Source of the DNA: JAKJEP01 sp964580995
GTDB taxonomy: Bacteria; Planctomycetota; Phycisphaerae; Sedimentisphaerales; SM23-30
Direction: 5' to 3'
Length of the DNA: 21,516 nucleotides
Assembly (NCBI GenBank): GCA_964580995.1
Contig: CAZOMV010000099.1
Location: 1-21,516, forward strand
Each line of letters starts with the position of its first letter. Within the stretch, counting starts at the first letter, position 1. Positions 1 to 6,301 of the stretch are shown piece after piece. A program made the translations under genes and the position numbers. The notes beneath the pieces were generated by a model. That model saw only the letters and a program-made list of their open reading frames with translations, was not told the DNA's origin and made no database searches.

Positions 1-1
1 C

Positions 2-454
2 AAGGAAGTCTGCGCCGCCTGTCATTCGCTGGAACCCGACAAGAACATGACCGGACCCAGCCTCTCGGGGCTTTGGGACCGGCAGGCGGGAGAGCTCAAG
101 AGTTTTTCGCGTTATTCGGAGGCGATGAAATCATCCGGCATCATCTGGAACGAAAACAGCCTCGACCCATGGCTGAAGAACCCGCACGAATTCATCCCCG
201 AAAACGAAATGACGTTTCGCGGAATTTCCGACGCGAAGACCCGCTCCGACTTGATCGCGTTCCTGACGGAAGTGACCAAGCCCGGTTATGTACCGGCGGC
301 GCAAAGCGGCGGCCTGATGGGCGGCCGCGCTCCGAAACTGAAGACGCTCGAGCCCGAGGGTCCGGTGCGCAAGACCACAGATTGGGGCGACGCTCATCGC
401 GTCCCCACCGGACCCAGCACGGTGATGGGTGGGCCATCTTGGATGTGGGGTTGA
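2..454 (+). CDS. c-type cytochrome, fragment (both ends missing)
   Basis: Reading frame open from the first bases of the window. A heme c attachment motif CAACH is encoded at bases 11-25, followed by a class I cytochrome c-like fold: 'TGPSLSGLWDR' after the heme site and 'NEMTFRGI' around base 205, which holds the Met expected as distal heme ligand. After the cytochrome domain comes a linker with GGLMGGRAPKLK and a start of a second segment (VRKTTDWGDAHRV, about bases 364-402) that resembles the C-terminal extension of alphaproteobacterial cytochromes. That extension breaks off near base 415-420: the remaining codons are simply antisense to the FKBP gene. The N-terminus lies outside the window. 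The true product would be a periplasmic electron carrier. Family is sure from the heme motif; the proteobacterial flavour is recalled, not searched. Confidence 0.75.
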   Translation, partial: KEVCAACHSLEPDKNMTGPSLSGLWDRQAGELKSFSRYSEAMKSSGIIWNENSLDPWLKNPHEFIPENEMTFRGISDAKTRSDLIAFLTEVTKPGYVPAAQSGGLMGGRAPKLKTLEPEGPVRKTTDWGDAHRVPTGPSTVMGGPSWMWG

Positions 455-744
455 AGCTGCTGGCCCACTTCCGGCTGAATATCATCGGGTAACTGAGCAT
501 GATCCACCTCAATAACGGCTTCGGGACGATGGGGGCCATAGGCTTGTTCCGCGGGGATGGTGGTTGTGGTGGAATCCCCCGGCTCCATCCCGACGACGGC
601 TGTTTCGAAAGCGGGGATCAATTCCCCTTTGCCCAGCGTGAAGCCTAGCGGTTCGCGCCCGCGGGAACTGTCAAAAACCGAACCATCCTGTAACGTGCCG
701 GTATAATGGACTTTGACGAAATCGCCTGTTTGTGCCTGTGTCAT
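394..744 (-). CDS. FKBP-type peptidyl-prolyl cis-trans isomerase, C-terminally truncated
   Basis: Catalyses cis-trans isomerisation of X-Pro bonds and may act as a folding chaperone. The start is set by an AGGAG ribosome site six bases before the ATG at 744; the frame stays open further upstream but has no such site. The protein begins MTQAQTGDFVKVHYTG and shows DGSVFDSSRGREPL, GKGELIPAFETAVVGM and IPAEQAYGP, the SlpA-like FKBP pattern in which an IF (insert-in-flap) domain of about 60 residues interrupts the fold. Members are usually about 140 residues. Here recognisable sequence stops at residue ~109 (VGQQLQ…PPITV, base 418) and the last residues (LGPVGTR) are antisense to the cytochrome, so the final strands of the FKBP fold are missing. 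It sits 71 bases downstream of the zinc-ribbon gene on the same strand. The family call is firm; whether the truncation is biological is doubtful. Confidence 0.85.
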   Translation of the reverse strand: MTQAQTGDFVKVHYTGTLQDGSVFDSSRGREPLGFTLGKGELIPAFETAVVGMEPGDSTTTTIPAEQAYGPHRPEAVIEVDHAQLPDDIQPEVGQQLQPHIQDGPPITVLGPVGTR

Positions 745-815
745 GTATAACTCCTGTGTTTTACCTTGATTTTCCGATGCGAAATCCAAATTACAACAAC
801 CAGAACCTTTGCCTG

Positions 816-1130
816 CTATTGAATCCCCAGCGCCTCGAATTGTTTAATAAAATTCTGGTATAGTTGAATGGTGATAAGATAAAAAAAGATACTCAGGGCG
901 ATCACCACCGCGGAAACGATAATTTTGGTGGCTATTTTGTACCGGGGATGGAACCAGACCAGCGGCAGGGCCAGCGGACCGATGCAGAGCAGGGCGATTA
1001 CCACCACCTGGATGGAAAAATACCACTTGCCTTTAGGCCCGGCAGCCGGCTTATGGAGCAACTCACCGCAATACCGGCACTTGATCGCCTGTTCCTGAAT
1101 CTCTTCGGCACAAAACGGGCACTTTTTCAT
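816..1130 (-). CDS. zinc-ribbon membrane protein
   Basis: A 104-residue protein with an N-terminal zinc ribbon: Cys4, Cys7, Cys18 and Cys21 in the pattern CPFC-x10-CRYC, as in the many bacterial 'zinc-ribbon domain' proteins that begin MKKCPFCAEEIQ. Two hydrophobic segments follow, roughly residues 37-59 and 66-90, separated by a short basic loop (WFHPRYK), so it is probably an inner-membrane protein with the metal site facing the cytoplasm. The ATG at 1130 follows an AAAGAGAAG purine stretch. It lies upstream of the FKBP gene and may be cotranscribed with it. Function of this architecture is not established; no enzymatic motif is visible. Confidence 0.7.
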   Translation of the reverse strand: MKKCPFCAEEIQEQAIKCRYCGELLHKPAAGPKGKWYFSIQVVVIALLCIGPLALPLVWFHPRYKIATKIIVSAVVIALSIFFYLITIQLYQNFIKQFEALGIQ

Positions 1131-1296
1131 CGGTACTTCTCTTTCCAGTCAATGATAAATGTGAAACCATGTTTATATCGTCCGTTCGCTTTAATCTCTT
1201 GCTAAAATCTTTGCTGATGGTATATTACAGAAGAATGATTCAATTTGAATGGGTTTTGAAGCATTTAGCTGTGTAACGGAGCTTACTCGTTGGGGC

Positions 1297-1326
1297 TTGC
1301 ATTCCGGCAGCGTACATTGATATAAT
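1297..1326 (+). promoter_or_regulatory. candidate sigma-70 promoter of the DEAD-box helicase
   Basis: TTGCAT (1297-1302), an 18-base spacer, and a perfect TATAAT (1321-1326). Transcription would start near 1333, leaving a leader of about 20 bases with AAAGG at 1339-1343 before the ATG at 1354. Seen in sequence; activity is inferred. A 13-base perfect palindrome (ATTCAA-T-TTGAAT, 1238-1250) lies upstream. Confidence 0.55.
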
Positions 1327-1353
1327 TTGTTAATCCATAAAGGTTTACTGTAG

Positions 1354-2538
1354 ATGAAATTTACCGAATTACCGTTAAAGCCCGAGATTCTCAGGGCGTT
1401 AAAAGAGCTGGGCTACCAGGATATGACTCCGATTCAGGAGCAGACCTTCCAGCATATTACCGAGGGGCGGGATATTATCGCGATGGCGGAAACCGGCTCC
1501 GGCAAGACCGCCGCCTGCGGAGTGCCCATGATTCAGCGGGTCGATCCGACGATCAAGGCAGTGCAGGGGCTGATCCTGGTCCCGACCCGCGAGCTGGCGC
1601 TCCAGTATGTCAGTGCGATCACCAGCATGGCCAAATATACCCCGATCGCGCCGTTTGCGGTCTATGGCGGCTTTGCCATGGACATCCAGAACATGAAGCT
1701 GGAGCATGGGGTGCATATTCTGGTGGCCACGCCGGGCCGGCTGATCGATCTGCTCTACAACAGTCCGCTGAGTCTGTCCGATGTTTGTATGTTTGTCCTG
1801 GACGAAGCGGACGAGATGCTCAACATGGGCTTTATCAGCGATGTCGAGTTTGTCATTTCATGCCTGATGCGCGAGCATCAGACGCTGCTGTTCTCCGCGA
1901 CGATGCCCAAGCCGATCAAAGAGCTGGCCCGAAAATATCTCAAGAACCCCGCGATTGTCGAGCTGAATCTCGATCAGATCGCCCCGCAAAACCTGCGGCA
2001 CCATTTTATGCCGGTCGCTTTGCACCATCGGTTCCAGGCTTTGTGCGACTATCTGGCCCAGGCCCGGCCCAGGCAGGCGATTCTGTTTTGTAATTCACGC
2101 ATCAATTGCGAAAAACTGCATCAGAAAATGAAAACAAAATATCAGGATAAAGTGGAAATGATCCACGGCGGGATGGAACAAACCCGCCGGACCAGCCTTT
2201 TCAACGGGTTTCGCAAAAAGCAGATCCAATACATGATCGCGACCAACATCGCCAGCCGGGGGCTGGATTTTACCCATGTCAGCCATGTGATCAACTACGA
2301 TTTCCCCAAGGGGCAGGAGGCCTATACCCACCGCACGGGCCGGACCGCGCGCATGGGCCGGGAAGGGGTCGCCATGACCTTCTACAGCCACGAAAACCTC
2401 TCCGATCTCAACATGATTATCCGCCGGCAAAACATCCAGCCTATTTGGGAAGGCGAAGAACCCAATCTCAGCCATATCAAAGCCAAAAGGAAACGCCCGA
2501 AAGAATTTTATCGCAACAGATCCCGCCAGAGCCGCTAG
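1354..2538 (+). CDS. DEAD-box ATP-dependent RNA helicase
   Basis: A 394-residue cytoplasmic RNA helicase that remodels RNA duplexes or ribonucleoproteins using ATP. All superfamily-2 DEAD motifs are visible in order: Q motif with GYQDMTPIQEQ (20-30), motif I AETGSGKT (45-52), Ia PTREL (77-81), Ib TPGR (126-129), II DEAD (150-153), III SAT (181-183), IV ILFCNS (243-248), V ATNIASRGLD (296-305), VI HRTGRTARMG (326-335). Both RecA-like domains are complete. The C-terminal tail is short and basic (about 30 residues, KAKRKRPKEF…), like RhlE/DeaD-type proteins without an added RNA-binding domain. It stands alone, with its own promoter and a 160-base gap before the next gene. Subfamily and target RNA cannot be told from sequence. 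Confidence 0.96.
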   Translation: MKFTELPLKPEILRALKELGYQDMTPIQEQTFQHITEGRDIIAMAETGSGKTAACGVPMIQRVDPTIKAVQGLILVPTRELALQYVSAITSMAKYTPIAPFAVYGGFAMDIQNMKLEHGVHILVATPGRLIDLLYNSPLSLSDVCMFVLDEADEMLNMGFISDVEFVISCLMREHQTLLFSATMPKPIKELARKYLKNPAIVELNLDQIAPQNLRHHFMPVALHHRFQALCDYLAQARPRQAILFCNSRINCEKLHQKMKTKYQDKVEMIHGGMEQTRRTSLFNGFRKKQIQYMIATNIASRGLDFTHVSHVINYDFPKGQEAYTHRTGRTARMGREGVAMTFYSHENLSDLNMIIRRQNIQPIWEGEEPNLSHIKAKRKRPKEFYRNRSRQSR

Positions 2539-2699
2539 CCCGACATGGGCAAGGGATTCGATAAAAAGCAAATATCGACAAAGAACTTGACAAAGAAATT
2601 TCAGGGCGTAAGCTATAGATTAAGAGACAGGGAACTGTCCATTCAGCAAAACATGTGCAAGTTGTTTTTTGACAATAGCTTAGATATAAGGAGACTGTG

Positions 2700-3614
2700 A
2701 TGCATATCCCAGATTCCATGTTGCAGGGTGCGGTTTGTCCGGTTACGGCTTTGGTTAGTGCCGCGGGAGTAGGGGTAGCGGCTTTGGTGGCGGCTCGATC
2801 GGACCGCAAGCCGGCGGCGGGGCAATTCGCGGCGGTAACCGCCTTTATTTTTGCCGGCCAGATGATGAATTTTCCCATTAGTGGGGGCACCTCCGGCCAC
2901 ATGCTGGGGGGAGTACTGGCCGCGGCGCTGTTGGGGACTCCTTTTGGTGTGCTTTCCATCGCCCTGGTTTTGGCCATCCAGTCTCTGGTGTTTGCCGATG
3001 GAGGCATAGCCGTCTTAGGGGCCAATATTTTGAATATGGCGATTCTGGGGGCGGGGGTATTCGGCCTGCTGATAGACCGGCTGATCAAAACAGATTCCGA
3101 CTTTACCGTCAAAAATTACGCCGTCCTGGCCTTGCTGTCGTGGAGTGCGGTTATGCTGGCGGCTCTGGCCTGCAGCGTGGAACTGTCTCTGGCCGGTACG
3201 GTCCGGTTTGCCACGGTGGCCGCGGCGATGATGGGAACCCATGCCTGGATCGGGCTGGGGGAGGCGGGCATCACCCTATTGTGCTATTACGCTCTGGCCG
3301 GCAAACTCGCGGAAAGCTCACCCAGGAAGGCGGTCTTTGTCCCGCTGCTGGCCGCGGTACTCATTGCGTTTGTGCTCAGTCCCTTCGCCAGCAGCTATCC
3401 CGATGGTCTGGAATGGGTAGCCCAGCACTACCAGTTCCTCAAGGAATCGGCCCCGTTGTTCGTCAGCCCACTGCCCGATTACGCAATCCCCTTGTTCTCG
3501 AATGAGATTTTGTCAACCTCCCTGGCCGGTCTGGCCGGCGTGCTTATCACTTTTACCGTAAGCTGGGTTGCGGGAATGGCATGGAAACTCAAACGGACCG
3601 CCGGAGATAACTGA
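2700..3614 (+). CDS. cbiM: CbiM-type cobalt/nickel ECF transporter substrate-capture protein with PDGLE tail
   Basis: Inner-membrane metal-capture subunit of an energy-coupling-factor transporter for Co2+ or Ni2+. The start is decided by function: a GTG at 2697 is possible, but the ATG at 2700 gives Met1-His2-Ile-Pro, and in CbiM/NikM the N-terminal amine and His2 bind the metal together with a histidine at position 67. With this start His67 falls in GGTSGHMLGG, matching the known numbering. AAGGAGA at 2688-2694 is well placed. Several hydrophobic helices fill residues 10-220. The C-terminal part contains SYPDGLEWVA, the PDGLE domain that stands in for CbiN in fused proteins, followed by a last membrane helix. 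No ATPase (CbiO) or CbiQ gene is in the window, so these must be elsewhere. It heads a four-gene operon. Cobalt versus nickel is not decidable here. Confidence 0.92.
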   Translation: MHIPDSMLQGAVCPVTALVSAAGVGVAALVAARSDRKPAAGQFAAVTAFIFAGQMMNFPISGGTSGHMLGGVLAAALLGTPFGVLSIALVLAIQSLVFADGGIAVLGANILNMAILGAGVFGLLIDRLIKTDSDFTVKNYAVLALLSWSAVMLAALACSVELSLAGTVRFATVAAAMMGTHAWIGLGEAGITLLCYYALAGKLAESSPRKAVFVPLLAAVLIAFVLSPFASSYPDGLEWVAQHYQFLKESAPLFVSPLPDYAIPLFSNEILSTSLAGLAGVLITFTVSWVAGMAWKLKRTAGDN

Positions 3615-4514
3615 TTGTATTGGAAGGTACTGTACTGCTTATCCGTTTTTCTGCTGCCGAGTCTGGGTGGCGCATGCCGGCAGCATAATGAGTTGGATGA
3701 CCTGATGCGGGAAAATCCGTTCAAAACGGATTCCCCGGCCTCGGCCCCTGCCGAAGAGGTTGTCATTATCAGTTGTGATTATTATCCCTTGAAGTTGCCC
3801 GCAGGAGTCGATGTTAAATCTTTTGCGTCCTGGCCCGCCCTGTCGGAGAAGGCCGGTTCCGAGAGCGGTTTGGGTTTTTCGGCGGAACAGCAAAAACTCT
3901 GGCGGGAAAACGGGTTCGAGATTGCGGTGGCACCGCTGGAGCAGTGGGCGCCGCTGCGGGATGAAATTGTTAAGGCCGGCGGCCTTTGCCTGACGCAAAC
4001 CACCTCCTTTTTCCATAGTATCAATGATATTGCGGACTACCCCACCTTCTGGAACGGCCAGGCGCGGCCGCTGTTTGTGGCACAAAGTGACGGCTCCCTG
4101 CAGGGGTACACCCTGCCGGCGGGCGATTGCCTGTTTGCCGTTCAATGCAGTCCGTGGGAAAACAAAATTCATTCGAATACGATTCAGGTTTCGATTACCC
4201 CGGTCTTTCAGGGAGAGGACCGGAAGGAAAAATACGTGAAGGATGAGATGGGCCAATTTAAGCTCATCAGTGAATCATCGAGAATTTCGTTCCCCGGCCT
4301 GCAGTTGAGCAGCGCTCTGCCCCGCGGATATTTTATCTGCCTAGCGGCCGCGGCCAGCGAAAAATCCGTTTCCAATCCGGGCGATTTCTTCCTGCGGGGC
4401 CATGATGAAAACACCCGGGTTTTTCAATTTGTGGTAATCCTCGTGCCGGCCATACAGACGGCCCGGGAGTATAAAGCGAGTATCCAGTCGAATCCGGATA
4501 CCAACAGAGAGTAA
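3615..4514 (+). CDS. hypothetical probable lipoprotein in cbiM operon
   Basis: Not assigned to a named family. The TTG start at 3615 directly follows the cbiM stop codon, with GGAG at 3603-3606 eight bases upstream. The first 21 residues form a signal-like stretch ending SLGGAC; the cysteine could be a lipidation site although Gly at -3 is not ideal. A Ser/Ala/Pro-rich linker follows. A central segment reads LGFSAEQQKLWRENGFEIAV, then an EQWAPLRDEIVKAGG helix, a pattern I associate with planctomycete-specific envelope proteins of unknown role. The remainder is beta-rich (GYTLPAGDCLFAVQ, NTIQVSITPVFQ) and ends in a hydrophobic segment (FQFVVILVPAIQ, near residue 280). It lies two bases before the histidine kinase gene and may be its extracytoplasmic partner; that is inference from position. 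Confidence 0.6.
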   Translation: MYWKVLYCLSVFLLPSLGGACRQHNELDDLMRENPFKTDSPASAPAEEVVIISCDYYPLKLPAGVDVKSFASWPALSEKAGSESGLGFSAEQQKLWRENGFEIAVAPLEQWAPLRDEIVKAGGLCLTQTTSFFHSINDIADYPTFWNGQARPLFVAQSDGSLQGYTLPAGDCLFAVQCSPWENKIHSNTIQVSITPVFQGEDRKEKYVKDEMGQFKLISESSRISFPGLQLSSALPRGYFICLAAAASEKSVSNPGDFFLRGHDENTRVFQFVVILVPAIQTAREYKASIQSNPDTNRE

Positions 4515-4516
4515 CC

Positions 4517-5644
4517 TTGTCCACGGAAAACAACCATACCAAAATCGTTGCGGATATTCAAAAGGAATATTATCAGTACCTGTTTAATTGTTCCAGCTTC
4601 GGCATCGTCGGCACCGATTGCCAGGGGATGATCGTAAGCTGGAATCTGGCCGCGGAAAAAATCTTCCAGGCCACCCCGGCGCAAATGCTGGGCCGGCATG
4701 TCGCCCTGATTGTCCCCGAAACCAGGCGGCCGGAACTGCACGCCATGATCGAACGGGCCGTGACCCAGCGGGAATCGAACGAGCTGGAGATCGAACACCG
4801 GGACGAACACGGCGAACGAATCACCCTGGCGATGGTCATCGCCCCGATTCTCGATGGGAAAGACACCCTGTTGGGCCTGTCGTTCTGGATTCGGGATATC
4901 ACCAACCGGAAAATCTTGGAGCGGCAACTGATGCATGCCGAAAAAATGGCATCACTCGGCACCTTGGCCTCCGGGGTCGCCCATCATTTCAATAACATTA
5001 TCGGCGGCATCGCCACCTATGTGGATTTTGCCCTCAACTCCCATAATCTGCAAACCTCACGGCAGGCCTTGAAAATGACTGCCGAAGCCGCCAATCGCAT
5101 CAGCCACATTACCGAGTCCCTGCTCACCTTCGCGGAAAAGGATTTTCGCCAGTTCGATCTGTCGGACCTGACCGAGGTGGTCCTGAATTTCAGCCACCTG
5201 GTCGAAAAACCCCTGGCTGACAAGAATATCAAACTGGAGGTTCAGATTCTGCCCGTTCCTATTGTGGAAGTACCCGGTTCGCGAATCCTGCAGGTCCTAG
5301 GCAATCTTCTGGATAATGCCGAAAATGCCATGCCCGGCGGCGGGACCGTGAGTATCCGCCTGGAACAAAAGGAGCAGCAGGTGGTCCTGAGTTTCTCGGA
5401 TACCGGCTGCGGCATCAGCCCCCGGGATTTACCGCATATCTTTGAGCCTTTTTATACCACCCGCGGAGTTGCTTCCGGTGGCGATCATCCTTGCGCGGGC
5501 CTGGGCTTGTCGGTTGTCCACGGCATACTGGGGGAACTGAACGCCACCATTGAAGCCGCCAGCCAATTGCAAAAAGGAACCACTTTCACCATCCTATTTC
5601 CAGTACGCCGGGCCGTTGATTCCAACTCCAATGGGTCCGCCTGA
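4517..5644 (+). CDS. PAS-domain sensor histidine kinase, soluble
   Basis: A 375-residue two-component kinase. A PAS domain spans about residues 18-135 (GIVGTDCQGMIVSWNLAAEK…, IRDITNRK). The phosphoacceptor helix contains MASLGTLASGVAHHFNN with His156; the next residue is His157 where Glu or Asp is usual, a difference that could alter phosphotransfer chemistry. The ATPase domain is complete: N box LGNLLDNAENAM (Asn267), G1 DTGCGI (295-300), F box FEPFYTT, G2 GLGLS (328-332). No membrane helix is present, so it acts in the cytoplasm, resembling NtrB-like kinases. The start is TTG at 4517, two bases after the previous gene, with a GAGAG site upstream. No response regulator is next to it. Kinase identity is secure; the signal and partner are unknown. 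Confidence 0.93.
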   Translation: MSTENNHTKIVADIQKEYYQYLFNCSSFGIVGTDCQGMIVSWNLAAEKIFQATPAQMLGRHVALIVPETRRPELHAMIERAVTQRESNELEIEHRDEHGERITLAMVIAPILDGKDTLLGLSFWIRDITNRKILERQLMHAEKMASLGTLASGVAHHFNNIIGGIATYVDFALNSHNLQTSRQALKMTAEAANRISHITESLLTFAEKDFRQFDLSDLTEVVLNFSHLVEKPLADKNIKLEVQILPVPIVEVPGSRILQVLGNLLDNAENAMPGGGTVSIRLEQKEQQVVLSFSDTGCGISPRDLPHIFEPFYTTRGVASGGDHPCAGLGLSVVHGILGELNATIEAASQLQKGTTFTILFPVRRAVDSNSNGSA

Positions 5645-5662
5645 TTTTTAGCGGTAAAACCT

Positions 5663-6094
5663 ATGCCCTACCGGTATTTAGATGATATTGCCACCGCCGA
5701 TGTCGCCTTTGAGGCAACGGGTGAAACCCTGGAAGAGCTGTTTATTGCGGCCGCGGCGGCGACCCTGCATGTCATGATTGAAAACCCGCAGGCGGTGGAG
5801 GGGCGGGAGATACGGGTGCTGGAGGTAGCCGATGCGTCGCTGGATATGCTGCTGTTTCAGTTTCTCCAGGAATTGATATATTATAAGGATGCCCAGCAGC
5901 TATTGCTGCGGGTCAGCCAGGTACAAATCGAGCGGTCGGAGGGGGGATTTCGGCTGCGGGCGGCGGCGGGGGGGGAAGAAATCGATCCGGGCCGGCATGA
6001 AATGATAGTGGATGTCAAGGCGGTGACGCTGCATCGTTTGTCGGTGGAGCAGAAGGCAGGGGTGTGGACGGCGGTGGTGGTATTGGATATTTAA
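5663..6094 (+). CDS. archease family protein
   Basis: A 143-residue archease. Archease helps the RNA ligase RtcB become guanylylated and turn over, in tRNA splicing or RNA repair. The family pattern is clear: YLDDIATADVAFEATGET with the metal-binding aspartate region, then LEELFIAAAAATLHVM, and a C-terminal IVDVKAVTLHRLSV followed by WTAVVVLDI ending at the stop codon, where the terminal Asp-Ile is a conserved metal ligand site. Length is normal for the family. No rtcB gene is in the window. It is the last gene of the cbiM-kinase operon, 18 bases after the kinase stop, with only a weak ribosome site (AGCGG). Function in this organism is inferred from the family. Confidence 0.88.
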   Translation: MPYRYLDDIATADVAFEATGETLEELFIAAAAATLHVMIENPQAVEGREIRVLEVADASLDMLLFQFLQELIYYKDAQQLLLRVSQVQIERSEGGFRLRAAAGGEEIDPGRHEMIVDVKAVTLHRLSVEQKAGVWTAVVVLDI

Positions 6095-6210
6095 AGGTTC
6101 TAACAAAACCAACCAACAAGAAATGGAGCCGCTGCGCGGGCTTGTTTAAATAAATTTTTCGGCAGGCTCGAAATGACAGTCGTAAGGTGAGTGTAAAACA
6201 AGAAAATATA

Positions 6211-6239
6211 TTTACACGTAAAAATAGTATTGCTATTAT
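6211..6239 (+). promoter_or_regulatory. candidate sigma-70 promoter of the GH116 gene
   Basis: TTTACA (6211-6216), exactly 17 bases, TATTAT (6234-6239). Transcription from about 6246 would give a 56-base leader before the ATG at 6302. This also argues against the upstream in-frame ATG at 6230, which lies inside the promoter. Confidence 0.6.
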
Positions 6240-6301
6240 GCTGGCAGTTGAAATTGGCGGCCTCAAGCCGGGTATCGAAGAAAATGAAACAAGGAGTTGT
6301 T

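Noticed and set aside
2587..2619. Promoter before cbiM (TTGACA at 2587 with TATAGA at 2614)
   Set aside because: Spacing is 21 bases, too long for a standard sigma-70 promoter; a second TTGACA at 2669 is only 10 bases from TATAAG.
2539..2699. Cobalamin or nickel riboswitch upstream of cbiM
   Set aside because: Only 160 bases are available, and no B12-box or NiCo-type helices were seen; a single five-base-pair hairpin (2626-2639) is not enough.
6230..6301. Upstream ATG at 6230 as the GH116 start
   Set aside because: It lies within the -10 region of the likely promoter and would bury the lipoprotein signal peptide; 6302 has a good ribosome site.
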